Shown: positions 12,148 to 24,104 of the stretch, piece by piece | Layout: every line of letters starts with the position of its first letter | How positions within the stretch are numbered: the stretch's first letter is position 1 | Source of the DNA: Chaetoderma sp. LZ-2023a | Taxonomy: Eukaryota > Mollusca > Caudofoveata > Chaetodermatida > Chaetodermatidae | Length of the DNA: 64,000 nt | Assembly: GCA_034401795.1 (NCBI GenBank) | Contig: CM067374.1 | Location: forward strand, 99,916,860 to 99,980,859 | Reading direction: 5' to 3' | Program-made: the position numbers and the translations under genes | Notes under the pieces: model-generated | Database searches by the model: none | What the model saw: only the letters and a program-made list of their open reading frames with translations | What the model was told of the DNA's origin: nothing

Positions 12148-12363
12148 GCCTTGGAACCAGCTTGACTGGCAGCCATTACAGCTCACTGCAACAATAGCTT
12201 TCAGTCAAACCGGGTCAAAGTCTGCCAACTTACACGCTTGCACACACATACTGTATTACGATGATCTATATTTTAAGGTTAACCAAACAGGAAGCCGGCT
12301 TTACCCCTCGCACCCACACCACCTCACCCCACCCCAACGTCTAGGTACATTTGGAGAAAGTGC

Positions 12364-14436
12364 TCATGTCATCAAATCCTTTCTCACATTAAACACCTCA
12401 TAAACATAGGATGCTAATTTTTTCTGGACAGCTGTACTTGGACATTGTAATAATTCCGTAAATTTATAGACACTTGGTCTTTTATAATAATAGGGTTTGA
12501 TGAAGGATTTACGTAAGTTACTATACATGGGGCATATCAGGACAAAATGATACTCGTCTTCTATATCATTTTTACATAATAGACATATTCTTTCGGATAG
12601 TGGCGTGGGTGTCGGCTTATGCCATCTTCCCGTCTCTATATGCAGTCTATGACTCCCTGTCCTGATCTTACATAATGCTTGCCTATGTTTCGTTATTTTA
12701 ACATTATCTAAGTATGTTTTATACATCAAATCATTAACAAAGTATTTATATAACCTAGTTTTACTACCCCTGTCTAATAATCCTATCCATTCTTGCATAT
12801 AATTATCATAAGCTCTTTGTTTATATTGTACAATAAACATATTTTTGTCTACGTTGCTGCTTTGCGATACCCAAACCTCATTAAAACCGCGCCTGGACAA
12901 CATATCTCTAAGCTTACTCACCCTGTCAATACGTGAATTATTTATACAATCATCATATAAAACATCATAAATATTTTTTATTAATTTTCTTGGTTCAGAA
13001 TCCAATATTTTAAACCAATACTTCAATATTCGCATTTCTCTGGTCAGATAGAGTGGTACTCTACCCAACTCCCCGTAAACTATACAATTCGAAACCCCTT
13101 GCCTCACATTTAATAACTGTTTGCAAAATTTTAAGTGACATTTTCCAACTTCATAACCTGCATTAAACCCCCATGTCCCACTGCCATAACAAAGAATGCG
13201 TAGGATTAGTTTGTCAAAGAGACTGCATAGATGGCTGGGTGTTAGGCCTACAAATTTGTGACAATATTTCTTTAGAGCAAAAACGGCCTTCTGTGCTTGG
13301 TCAGCCAATCGTTTCTGTGCTAAAGAAAATGATTCCGATGTGTTGAAAACTATGCCTAACTATTTAAATTCATTAACAATTTCAATTTCTTGTGGGCCAT
13401 ACATAAATTTGACATCTGGGTGTAGTCGTCCTCCCCGCCTAAAAATCAGTGCCTTCGTCTTCTCTACATTTAACGTTAAACGCCATTTATTACAATATTC
13501 ATATAAAATATCTAATGCTTGCTGTAATCAAGATATTGTCTCTGATAGCAGTACAATGTCATCTGCGTATGGAATTAAGAATAGCTTTAATAATGTTATA
13601 TCCAAACCTACCCCTCCCCTGGCCAATTCTTCTTCTAAATCATTTACATACATCGTGAATAAGAAGGGTGACACACTTTACCCTTGTCGTACCCCTGTTC
13701 TACACCCGAAGAAACTTGATAGTTGTCGATTTGCCCGAACATGTGTTTTGATGCTCGAGTATACTGACATTATTATATTTATTATGTTTCCTCTTACTCC
13801 AAGTTTCAAAAGTTTGTACCACAAGCAATCTCTTACAATATAATCAAAAGCTTTGCTAAAATCGACAAAAACACAATATAATTTGTTCCCTTTACCCGAT
13901 ACATGGGAGATCAAACCACTTAAAACAAAAATATGATCAATAGTACCATATCCCTCCCTGAAGCCTGCTTGGGCCTCCACGTACACTTTATTTATTTCTG
14001 CCCATTTATTTAGTCTGTTATTTAATATCTTCGTAAAAAACTTACCCAGCATGCTCAGTAGCGTTATACCTCTATAATTATTAACATCATCAACGTTGCC
14101 TTTTTTATGGAGAGGTATCAATATTCCCTCCGACCAGTTTTCAGGGAAGTTTCCGCTACGAAAAATTCCGTTAAACAAAATTAAGATGTGAGGTTTCAGT
14201 TCATCTACTGCGTTCATGTAAAATTCATTAATTAACAAATCTGGACCTGCACTTTTGTTATTCTTTAATTGTGATATAGCCGTACTAACCTCTTCGTCAG
14301 ATATTTCGGCATTCAGCTCGTTAAAAATAATTTGAAAACCCTCATTCGCTTGAGAATAGCTCGATACATAATTTTGCACTGCTATATCTGCATAATAAAA
14401 TTCCGGATTTGGGTTATTTACGGCTTTAAAATTCAT
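12364..14436 (-). pseudogene. LINE reverse transcriptase and C-terminal domain, interrupted
   Basis: RT copies the element RNA during target-primed integration. One frame runs from 14436 to 12364 with three in-frame stops. Visible RT blocks are NYRGITLLSMLGKFFTKIL, QAGFREGYGTIDHIFVL, VFVDFSKAFD (catalytic Asp) and the catalytic YADD box at 13558-13572 on the minus strand. The stops fall after GVRQG (near 13678), between the YADD box and the thumb (TGA near 13528), and at FK-stop-LGI (TAG near 13362). Downstream are the thumb and a C-terminal CxxC-x8-H-x4-C type motif (CLLCKNDIEDEYHFVLICP) typical of invertebrate LINEs. The 14436 start is only a frame boundary; the protein continues upstream in another frame. 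Confidence 0.85.
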
Positions 14437-15645
14437 CTATCTGTATATTTCCGATTTTCTTATTCTCTTTTGTTTTCAATAGCTTCCAATATAGCTTTGT
14501 ATCCGTATATTGTGCCGTAAGTAATTCTTTTGTTAAATTAATGCTTTGCGCAGTGTTGAATTTTTTCACACTCTTTTTAAAATCTGTCCTAGCAGTTACC
14601 ATATGTACGCGGGCTATCTCACTGTTTTCGTTTCTGAATCGATTTAAAGCCTGAAAGAATTCCTTTCTTTTCTGTTCACAATCTACTGAGTACTGCTGAG
14701 GTAAGTTATTTCGATTAGTTCTTCGTGACTTATTATTATATACTTTTAAAAATAATGCATCTGCAGCTTTTTTAATCGTCGATGTAAACAAAGTTACTGC
14801 TTCATTTACATCGACTTCAGCGAGCATATATGTTTCATTCACAAGTGCATTCATTTTGTACAATAATTCCTGGACGTCTTCAGACAAAATGTTGTTTCTG
14901 TATTCGGTAATTTTATCAGTATTCCAAATGTATTTTTGATTAATAACCTTCTGCGAATTATTACTATTAACATTTTTCGTCTCTACAAAATTACATTGTA
15001 TAATACATCTAACAATTTTATGTTCAGATAGCTCATTTGGCTCTTCAATTACAAAATCCTTTATTATCTCAAATTCATTAAAGGAGCAGAGAAAATAATC
15101 GACCACACTCACCCCTTTGGCAGTTATACATGTTATGGCCCTTACTCCCCTGTCTCTCCCAAATCTCCCATTCACGATTCTGATCCCTGTCTCCTTGCAA
15201 AATTCTAATAATTTATTTCCGGTACTATTTGCTTTTGCCAGGTCCTTAGAGAAGCGAGGTAGTGGAATGTCTTCTTCATACTCGATATTTACAGGCAGTG
15301 ATTACTTTTATCACTTGCCACACAATCTGGCAAAATATTCGCTCTGGCGTTAAAGTCGCCGCAGAGTAAAAAGCTATAATTCGTTTTTTCGCCTTTCTTT
15401 TTTGTAATAGAAGTAGAAAGTCTATCAAAAACATCCACTTCCACTTCCCCTGTTCTGCAAGAACCTAGAGGTAACACGTAGCAAAGACATATATATAAAT
15501 CAGCTTTTAAACAAAAATACTTTTTATTTTCAAAAATCCACATTGTATCATCCGAATCCGTGTTATCCAGTGCGATGCCACTTGAAATATTGTTTCGAAC
15601 GTAAATAAGTAAACCACCCGAGGCTCGCATCGCCCTTTTATTCAT
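14426..15645 (-). pseudogene. LINE APE-type endonuclease (C-terminal part) and linker, frameshifted
   Basis: The endonuclease nicks target DNA to prime reverse transcription. The segment 15645-15289 contains GGLLIYVRNN and the catalytic LLCGDFNAR. A frameshift near 15300 leads into 15175-14426, which contains GRFGRDRG, TCITAKGVSVVDYFLCS and SEHKIV, the last conserved blocks of the APE fold. About 150 charged linker residues then lead to the RT, with another one-base shift at about 14430. The fold is intact in order but not in frame. Confidence 0.8.
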
Positions 15646-15657
15646 CAGCCTATTTAA

Positions 15658-17009
15658 TAGAGCTGGGCGGTCTGACGGTAGTACCGTGAGGACCGCGGTA
15701 TACCGTGAACCGATACCGTGACCGTTGCCTTTTCCAAATACCGTGAATACCGTCCATAATGTTTTAGCAATATTTGAGAAATATATTCATAAAATCTGAC
15801 TTGACCAATAAGTAAATAAGTGCTAATAGTGCCAAAAATACAGGCATCCCTAACTATTAGCCGAGTTCAGGTGAAAGTGTTGTTGTAAAAACAAATGTGA
15901 AGACGTCAATTACAAAATAATGACAGGCAGAATTGTATGTCAAACGTACGTCTTGAAAGTCTCACGGTAAAATTGCCTTATTTAAAACATCTAAACTCAT
16001 TCTCTGGCCATCCGCCAGTAGTAATTACACTATAATATCTTCCCTATTCCTGTTTCTATTAGTTGTAATTTATTACTCCAAGCATTGGTTGTTCATGAAC
16101 TAGACCGTGGGAAAATACATTACTATGCTGAATTTATCAATGAAAATTTACTAAAACGTAGTATTTGCTCGCGCCGTTTTGATCACGTGCTAATTTATTA
16201 ACAACGAGCAGCGTTGAAGTCGTTAATTTTTATTTTTCTGGCTTGTTTTAAGAAATTTCTTTACGGATTAAATCCAGTTTAAGTAACGACACCTAAAAAT
16301 TATAGTGTTTTAGTTTTTGTAATTAATTTTTCAACTGGCTACACGTCGGAAGTGCGCGGAAATAGCTTTTTACACGCATTGTTCACGTGAAGCATGGCGA
16401 GTAACGAGTCTGCACATCGGGTACTCGGTAATTATCAGAAGCTTTGAAATCGGCTATATTCAATGTCGTGTTATATGTATGTGCATAGGCCTGTTTTCGC
16501 GAGTAACAGAATATACGACTCCAACCGAAATAAAAGCGTACAACACTCGGCCCGTTTAAATACTCGCGGATTTTGTCTGGACTCTGTTTATCAAAGCGCT
16601 CGACTGCCAAAATAAAATTTACCGTTTTCTGGTCGCACTCGTTAATAGCAAGAACAATCCAGATTGAGAATAGTGCACCCCAATGTCTCAAACAGCGGGT
16701 TATAGTTAGCGAGTCAACCACACCCTTTGACCGATATTCCCGTGAATGATATTACGTCAATAAAAATAGTGACCTAATAAAATCGTGAAACTAAACAGTC
16801 GCAATAGCCATGTTTTTCTTCTCTAAATCAGGAAGCCGATTTATTTATTTGGCCTATATAATGATTAGAGATGGAAGTGAAAAGGAAATGGAAAAAATTG
16901 TTCTAATTTCGTGGCATGCCTCAAGCTCAGATGACGGTATACCGTGGTACCGCGGTATTTTTTCATGGTACCGGTACCGTCATGTAAATATCAATACCGC
17001 CCAGCTCTA
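15658..17009. mobile_element. Non-autonomous hAT DNA transposon, 1352 bp
   Basis: The terminal inverted repeats are TAGAGCTGGGCGGT at 15658 and ACCGCCCAGCTCTA ending at 17009. The 8-bp target duplication CTATTTAA is perfect (15650-15657 and 17010-17017). TIR sequence and duplication length are diagnostic of hAT. Subterminal TACCG/CGGTA words are repeated on both sides (15675-15725 and 16935-16990) and probably bind transposase. The interior has no transposase; its longest frame (16383-16721, minus) is unremarkable. It was mobilised in trans. Confidence 0.93.
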
Positions 17010-17188
17010 CTATTTAAAGCAAAATATGTGAAGCCTTCCAGGTCATAATTAAATAAATCAGAACACCATGGTTCCGTAACAAGAATAATATCGCTATTAG
17101 CCGCTAAGTTTTGAAAGACTGGAGATTTTAATTTATCATGACGTTTTGTTATCAGACCGTTCGCATTCCATAGTGACAGTCTGAGCAC
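16991..17188 (-). pseudogene. LINE endonuclease N-terminus, cut off by the hAT insertion
   Basis: LSLWNANGL at the start and DIILVTEPW are the first two conserved APE endonuclease blocks. The frame runs into the hAT terminal sequence at 17009. Removing the 1352-bp insert plus one 8-bp target duplication (1360 bp) puts this piece in the same frame as 15645-15289 (the distance 1543 minus 1360 is 183, divisible by three). The LINE was therefore intact at this point when it was hit. Confidence 0.8.
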
Positions 17189-17349
17189 ATTCTCCGTTCT
17201 GTCCTATGCACTTCAATCTGGATCTGCTTAGTGTGTGGCGTTCTCACCGGATGTAGTCGGATTGTGATCATGGTTTATACTACCAGTACTTGTATCTACA
17301 CTTTTACCGACAAGTAACAGTGTATTATTATCAACATGATGTGGCAGTG

Positions 17350-18190
17350 CTAAGTGTTGGACGTTGTCCCGTGTCGTAGTTGCGCACGGTTCTGTTTGCT
17401 CTGGTGGTAACTGCCTTTGGTGGTTGCTGTGCATTGGTAAACGTCCCTTCCAATTGTTCCCGTATCATTAATGTTAGGAATCATTACACCTAGATTGTTA
17501 CCGTATGTCGAGTCGCTAAGCACCGTAAAAGCGGATGCCACAGCTGATTGTACTGACACGGGGGCGACATTGTTTGCAGTAGATGTAATGTACAAAGAAT
17601 TATTAGATTGAATATCATCCAATGGCGCTACAGACGTGACCGCCTGTGGTTGCTGTGCTGGAGTTAAGTTTAATAGACTATCACCGGTTATGGGTTGCGA
17701 TACTGCGGGTATTATAGGGTGTTCACTTATGTTATTTAACACATGTCTGCGGATATCTTCACCACTTTGCCTTACACCCGAGTTGCTGATAATTGGGTTA
17801 GGTGGATTAAGTTGTGATAATGTTGCGTCATGCGATGAGATAAGTCGATGTTCTATATATTTGTTTGGTAAGAGTCTGTCAACATTTTCTGCACCGTTCT
17901 GTTGCGCCAAGTTGTGCCCGTTCTGGTGTGCCCAGTTGTGCCCAGTTGTGCCCATTCTGTTTTGCCCAATTAGCATATGGATAATAATTTAGGCTGATTA
18001 GTTGATCGGCTTATTTCACTTTGGCACTGTCGCGCATAATTCTGTTGCGGTGGCATTCGCTCACTCTGAGTATGCATACTGCGGTTTGGCCGATCATAAA
18101 TTACACTGTCCCAATCCGGAAACATGTCTTTAACCACTTCACGACCAACTACCAGTTTGGCTGGGAACTTAACTGACGCTGGTTATAAAA
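17350..18190 (-). pseudogene. LINE ORF1-like region
   Basis: An open minus-strand frame of 208 codons ends at 17350. It is rich in Asn, Gln, Ser and Pro, with a short imperfect repeat near the start (NGHNLAQQNG-like). Upstream (18190-17980) another frame reads on without a stop. It lies just 5' of the endonuclease, where LINE ORF1 belongs. No RRM, zinc knuckle or coiled coil is clear, so the assignment rests on position. Confidence 0.4.
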
Positions 18191-18200
18191 CGACCCTAAA

Positions 18201-18957
18201 AGTTGTGTGTTCGACTAGATTTCAAACAAGGGGTTCTGACGGTTAACAATAGCACTCACGCATAGAATCTTGCAAATATGTAACGATGCATAACAAAAAT
18301 AATGCGAGACATTATGTTAGAAAAAAAAAAGCCGAGTCTATAATTATATGTTTCTGCGTTTATTACGTTTGCTTCGGAATTTCTTACGACGCACGCCATG
18401 GCCAGCTGATGTATTATTACGCGTTATCTAACCAATTAGGATGTCTCTTACGCTTAATCTAACCAATGAAAATCCTGCCTTGAATATTACGCATGTGTAC
18501 ATATAGAGAAATAGTAAACAGGCTGAAATTCATGTTTGTAGGTATGATTACTTTGTTCTGCGGCTGTAGTAGTAGGAGTATCATACAGCTGTAATCAGTC
18601 TTTCATCGCTTTTGGTCACTGTGTGTTGTCCTTAGCTAAACATTTCTGCTTCATCACGTCCGCCTTTGATCTGAGTGTACCAAGTCCTGTTTTCTCTAGG
18701 TCACCTCGCAGCGCACAGATTTATGCAATGACATCCTCTCCTGGCTTATATTTACTGGCTCATACTAAGGCGAATTTCAAGGCTCTTCGCGCTGGTGTGT
18801 CTTCTGGCATATAGCCTATGGCCAAACATGGAATATCTTTACTGGGCGACTTTTACGGACAACGATGTATTACACATCTTGTGTTTGTTTGAAACATATT
18901 TTATTGCCAGTCGTAATAATGGGATTGTGTCGCAAGTCAGACTGGCTTAAAGTTATC
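18201..18957. other. No gene recognised
   Basis: An open frame of 63 codons (18623-18814) has no recognisable feature. It may be the 5' end of the LINE or host sequence. Confidence 0.4.
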
Positions 18958-19500
18958 TCCCTGTCTGTCTGTCTGTCTGTCTGTCCGAGGTGATATCTCG
19001 CGATACGATGTAGAATCAAGAAATTTGGCAACACATTCATATCATGAGTGCATAGAACAGTTTTTAGTTGGTCTCAAAAGGTAAAGAATCGAGTTCACGA
19101 GCTCACTTAGAGCATAACGGAATACAAATTTTCGTCAATAACTCTACAATGCAGGAAGGTAGAATAATCAAATCGGTAACATATGTTCATTTCGCGGTTG
19201 GCTAGAAAGAAAATTTTGTTTCAGGTCAAAAGTTCAAATATCTAGGTCACAGGAGTACTAAGTGCACCAGAAATATACATTTTTAGCCGTAGGTCGTGAA
19301 CGCAAGTAGATAGAATCACCAAATTTGGCACATCCATTCATAGTATAGGTCGCTAGAAGTCCCAGGACAAAGCATCAAATATTTAGGTCACGAGGTCACG
19401 CCCGACATATCGAAATACACATTTTCGACCATAACCCGAGAGTGCAAGAAGAAATCACCAGATTTAGCACACGCCTTCATATTGCGACAGATTATCATTG
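18958..19500. repeat. (TGTC)n tract followed by degenerate tandem repeat
   Basis: The short CTGT tract at 18958-18985 is followed by about four degenerate units of roughly 120 bp. These share phrases such as AATCACCAAATTTGGCAC, ATTCATA, CATTTTCG and AGGTCACGAGGTCAC. A related (TGTC)n-to-repeat junction occurs at 58040-58240. Confidence 0.6.
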
Positions 19501-19709
19501 CTTGGAGCTTGAGGTCGACATATCAACTATCTATCATAGGAGTCACTGTGTGCATTGCTAAGACATAGCGCAAAAGACGTGAGTAAGCATCTCCCTCGAG
19601 TGCATTCTAGTTGCAATACATTTATATTGATATTTATCACTTCTTTGACCTTTGAACTCGAGTTGACATATACGAACATTCACCAGCAATGCAAGAACTT
19701 ATATGTTCA

Positions 19710-19802
19710 ATATTTTTATTTTGATTTGAATGGTAGCTCTTGCTGCCTATGGCACCAACAGGTTTTGGTAAATTAGTTTCAAAATATACAAATGCATTAC
19801 TG
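19710..19802. mobile_element. Family A core, diverged
   Basis: It contains TGCTGCCTATGGCACCAACA followed by AATTAGTTTCAAAATATACA, the centre and right arm of family A. Confidence 0.55.
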
Positions 19803-19906
19803 TATGGTATTCCTCATATTGAGGGGCCTGAGTGTAATGAAGTGAACTTGAACTTGGTTACTTGAGATTCTGTGTAGGCCTACTCCATAGATATTGCAGT
19901 TTACAC

Positions 19907-19964
19907 GGCCGATGCTGGGCCGATATCGTTTCAGTGTTGGCCCGGTATCGGCCCAGCATTGGCC
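19907..19964. repeat. GGCCGATGCTGGGCC hairpin
   Basis: Two 22-bp arms (19907-19928 and 19943-19964) match in 20 positions as an inverted repeat with a 14-base loop. It could be the terminus of a small element. Confidence 0.6.
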
Positions 19965-20339
19965 CAGTAAGCTGCGTTATCAGACCCGTTGTTCAAATGG
20001 CCAAGAATGTACTGTTCAGTATTGTCTTCAAGAGTCTTAGCTTGATGAAACTCAGTAATCTGTCGATCTTAGTAATCGGGTTGACGTATTGGAAGACTAT
20101 ACTCTAATTATTCTGAATAAAAGTCATTATTTACACGAACCCATGCTGAGCACCCTGACACAGTAATTGCTTCTCCCTTGTTTAAGAGATGTTCTTAAAA
20201 CTATTTTTTGCGAAATCAGTGGACAACATTAGATTAAAAAGCTTAGAGTACATTTGGTGAGCGCTAGCTGCTGCGTGTGCACACGCCCACTGTCTACGAC
20301 GGGTGCTTTAAACAGTTTCAGTGAGCACATGTGTCCGTT
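19965..20339. other. No gene recognised
   Basis: Unassigned sequence between repeat copies. Confidence 0.4.
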
Positions 20340-20600
20340 TCTAGCTATGCCACGCCTATTTCAAGCTAGGCAACGCCAGCTTTGTACACGTGCTGAAAAC
20401 GATTTGAAACTTTGAACTCTTTGAATTCCAGGAATCAGATATTAAAGGTACCTACAGAGAAAAGCTGTTGAATATTTTGAAACTAATTTGACTAGCTGTT
20501 GCTTCATATGATAGCAACAGCCCCCTTTCAAATTAGTTTCAAAATATTCAACAGCATGCTTATTAAATTGTATATTCACCAGAACATACACTTTCTTGAC
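20340..20600 (+). mobile_element. Family A repeat with near-perfect palindromic core
   Basis: The flank TCTAGCTATGCCACGCC is at about 20340. The core arms (about 20466-20505 and 20518-20565) are TGTTGAATATTTTGAAACTA and its complement TAGTTTCAAAATATTCAACA. They are separated by a short centre containing GCTGTTGCTTCATATG. The right flank continues as in other copies. The fold would be a long hairpin. Confidence 0.7.
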
Positions 20601-21000
20601 CGACCTTTCCGGTTTCGTGACAGACATAGGTCATCTAGATTATGACGCCAGCTAACATTTGATTATTTTGTTTATAACGTAATTAGATACTAGAGTCACA
20701 GATCGGATCCCTCTTTTAGAACCCACTTAGTATACGTAGGTTTACATATGAAATGACTTGGGACCACAACTTGGTGGTTAGTCTTACGACAACCCGTCTT
20801 AACACGTGCACACAAGCACGCGTGCACATAGGTACATACGTATACACACCCAAAACATGACAGCTTCTCGTCAAATTTGTTTCAAAACCGTCAACACCTT
20901 TGCTCGTACCCAGCGTGTTTTGTGATGCCAAAGGCAAAAAATGCAAACGCGTACATAAAATCAATATGTAGACTGTATCGAAGAAGCCACGTCTCTATCA
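20601..21000. other. No gene recognised; partial family A arm at about 20868-20905
   Basis: GTCAAATTTGTTTCAAAACC is a diverged family A arm. Nothing else is recognised. Confidence 0.4.
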
Positions 21001-21010
21001 TTATTTAGCG

Positions 21011-21249
21011 AGCGCGCGTGTGTGTGTGCCCTCTCACTCCCTTCTCCCTCTTCGCCTTTCTCTCCCCTCCATCTACCTCTCTCCCTCTCTCTCCCTTCCC
21101 CTCTCTCCCCTCTTTCTCCCATCTCTCCCCCCCCCCCCTCTCTCACTCTCGCTCTCTACCTTCCCCTCCACACACTCTCTCTCCCTACCCCCTCCCTCCC
21201 GCCCTCCCTCTCTCTCTCCTCCCTCCCTCACCCCCCTCCCCCTCTCTCT

Positions 21250-21303
<54 letters not shown>

Positions 21304-21345
21304 CATGCGCGTGTGTGTGCATGCGTGCGTGCGTGTGCACAGCTT
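21011..21345. repeat. CT-rich low-complexity block with (CT)n and (TG)n
   Basis: Pyrimidine-rich on the plus strand, ending in a pure (CT)n run at about 21254-21300 and a GTGTGCATGCGTGCG stretch. Several overlapping open frames are artefacts. Confidence 0.9.
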
Positions 21346-21658
21346 TTAGTCAAATTAGTTTAAGAATAATCTGTGTGGCCGCTTTGGAATTAGAAAATAC
21401 GCATAATGTTCCTAGTAATGCCTGATTTAAAGGGTTAATATAACATTTATTATAGCATACTCAAACAACATAATGTCAGTCTACGTCGATAAATATGAGT
21501 AATTATTGGTCTGTGGTTCAAGCTCCCTATGTCAACATAATTTTCATAGTCATTTTACAGATACAATCTTATTATTCTGTGATAAGATAAGCCGATCAAT
21601 GTCTTTCAATCCTTTAACCATTGAATTTATTTAAAAAAAATTTATTTTCTCATATAAA

Positions 21659-21790
21659 ATGTCCATTTGCAAACCAAGAGAAGACTATTTTTGAAAATTT
21701 ACAACTGGAATGATTGACTCGGTTATCGAGCCAGTCATTCCAGGGGTAAATTTTCAAAAATAGTCTTCTCTTGGTCTGCAAATGAACATT
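21659..21790. mobile_element. Family B palindromic repeat, complete copy (about 132 bp)
   Basis: The left arm carries CCAAGAGAAGACTATTTTTG, AAAATTTACAACTGGAATGA and TTGACTCGGTTA. The right arm is its near-perfect reverse complement, ending CTTCTCTTGGTCTGCAAATG. Arms are about 65 bp with almost no loop. Related copies are at about 10199, 28930, 61618, 62380, 62595 and 62775, with an arm at the window end. Confidence 0.8.
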
Positions 21791-22225
21791 TCTCAAGACA
21801 ACTGCAGAAGCCATTTGTGGCTGATATGAGTGTTAAAGGGGTAACCAGCATCACACGAAGCCGCTGCTGTCTTCATCCCAAAAGACTATGTGCTTACTAT
21901 TTCAATTTCAATTTTCAATTTAGTTATATACAGGACAAGGTCAAATTGTGTCATATCGAGGCAGTTGCCCCTATCCCACCTTTGGGATTTCTGAAGAGCA
22001 CTTTTAAAAATCCTCATACTCCAAGAGTGTCGAAACAGAAATCAGACAGTTCCATACCCAGTTCAGTTTCACGTTTATTACACTCAGGCTACCGAGACAG
22101 CATATGAGAGTACATATTTATAACAATTATTATGGCGAGTAAAGTGACGAAATAGACAGTGATTATCACGAGGTTAATAAATAAATACTTACTACATTAA
22201 TAACACCGATAATAGACTTGGTGAC
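21791..22225. other. No gene; LINE-tail-like sequence at about 21898-21960
   Basis: ATTTCAATTTTCAATTTAGT followed by AAGGTCAAATTGTG resembles sequences at 46945-47035 and 62045-62115. This suggests a dispersed 3' tail of one LINE family. Confidence 0.45.
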
Positions 22226-23107
22226 TTATTTTTTCTTGGGATATAAAAGGTATTTACAAATTTTCTGGAGAACTGGCCTGTTGCATATCGAAAGAAGTCC
22301 TTTTGTTTTTTCTATCGAGGTATTGGTTATGTAGTAAGAAGGGATTAGTCTTTGTCGTTCAGTGCTAAATTTTGTGCAATGAAAAAGAAAGTGCAATTCG
22401 TCACCTATGCAATTACATGCATTACAGATGCGCTCATTTCGATCAATCCTCTCCCATCTCTTGGTCTCGATGTCTAGTTGGTGATTTAATGTTCTGAAGT
22501 GGCACAGAATTATAGCGTCGCGATATGGCAATACAACAAAATATTTTTCAAATACCGAATCACTCATTATGTTATTGTAAAACGTTAATCGGCTTGAATT
22601 GGAAATTTCAGATCTACATTTTTCATTGAATTGAGTTTGTAAAGCTATTCTTACCTGCCTAGTGATGTTAGTCTTATTTACGTTTTCTGCGTTAAAGGCT
22701 GTATCAAATCCTGCTATTATTAGTATTTCTTTAACTTTCTCTATCCATTTAAACTTGATATTCTTTGTCTCCGTATACTGTAGGCAGATATAGTAAAGAA
22801 TAGACGAAAGCTTTCCATATCCAGCGTTTACGATGACCGCCCAAAATCGAATTATATTGCACTGTATTATAATATTTAATGGGTATTTACCTAACTCTGT
22901 ATCGATCATACCATTCGGGGTACTCTTCTTCATTTGTAACATAATTTTATAAAATCGTATTTGGCAGATTTCTAGCAGTTTCGTGTTTTCAAAGCCAAAG
23001 ATTTCAGACGTGCATAGTATAACTGGTATAACCATAGACTCAAAACGTGGGCACTGTAAAGCTATCGGGACATCGATCGCTTTAATAGTGTGGATTAGTG
23101 CGTACAT
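22226..23107 (-). pseudogene. LINE-2 C-terminal domain
   Basis: A 293-codon open frame ends at 22226. It is homologous in layout to the C-terminus of the first LINE: a long helical region followed by a Cys/His motif and the polypeptide end. It has no RT catalytic motif, and its upstream start is a deletion join rather than a real start codon. Confidence 0.75.
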
Positions 23108-23219
23108 TGCTTTAGTCCCTTGAGCTAAGTTTCGTTTTCTACAAGAAAAAGGTTACCATTATATTTGAAAAGTACACCCAAAAATAAATATCCATCTACT
23201 ACTTCTATGCTATGTTCAC

Positions 23220-24054
23220 CTATTTGAAATACATTGAAATTTGGAATACATCTAACACATTTTGTAGCGACCTGGGTGTTCTTGCCATTATCATTGTTGC
23301 CTTACCCGTGAAACAATCTACACCGGCCCTCTCGTTTAATATGTAGATGTTCGTATTTTTACAGAGTTGGAGTAGCTTCGCACCATTTGGATTTTTACGT
23401 CCTAAACATTGGCTATATCGTTCTTTTGGGAGACCTAATTCAGTTAATAATTGAAGATCAGATTCGGTTGTATCATCTACATGAAAATTTTGCAACAAAA
23501 ATTCGTCGAATCTTTCAAAATCACTGTGAGTCCCCGTCTTTGCATTAAAATCACCTAAAAGACATATCGATTCAAAGGTTTGTTTCAATATAATTAGGTC
23601 AATTTCTATTTTTTCGAACGCTTCGTTTGAGAGATATCTCGATGATTCGGGTGGTGTATAAACTGCTCCTCATAGTATCGGTTTGCCGCTCTTTATTGTA
23701 TCTTTTTTTATTTCAATCCATAGAACGAATTCATTATCGGTGTGTACTTCATTTTCATATTTATTCAAGTTTTTCATAATAAGGATACTAATTCCACACG
23801 ACCCTTTGATTCCTTTCCCGTTATGGTTAATAAGTGCATAATCTGGAATTGAAACGTTATCATAGTCATTGAGCTTAGTTTCACATAGACAGATTATATC
23901 ATAGTAATTTACAAAAATATACAGTTCTGGTGTGTTTACTTTAGACTTCAGGCCATGTATGTTTAAGGCACCGAGATGCAACAAGCCAGTTCGTGACCTA
24001 ATGCCGTTTGTGTCACCGCCACCCCCTCCATCGCCGCCACCACCGCAGTCCTCA

Positions 24055-24104
<50 letters not shown>

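Larger units (their letters stand above)
12364..18200 (-). mobile_element. Dead LINE retrotransposon (LINE-1 of this window), nearly full length
   Basis: In transcription order (right to left) I see an ORF1-like region (18200-17350), the APE endonuclease start (17188-17018), a hAT insertion (17009-15658), the rest of the endonuclease (15645-14900), a linker, the reverse transcriptase (14436-13330), and a C-terminal region with a Cys/His motif ending at 12364. The layout and the C-terminal CxxC...H...C motif fit the large Jockey/CR1/I-type group of invertebrate LINEs; I cannot place the clade. At least three nonsense codons and two frameshifts make it inactive. The 3' end lies toward 12.3 kb. 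Confidence 0.85.

Noticed and set aside
13340..13843. A 167-codon plus-strand frame
   Set aside because: It is antisense to the LINE reverse transcriptase catalytic region.
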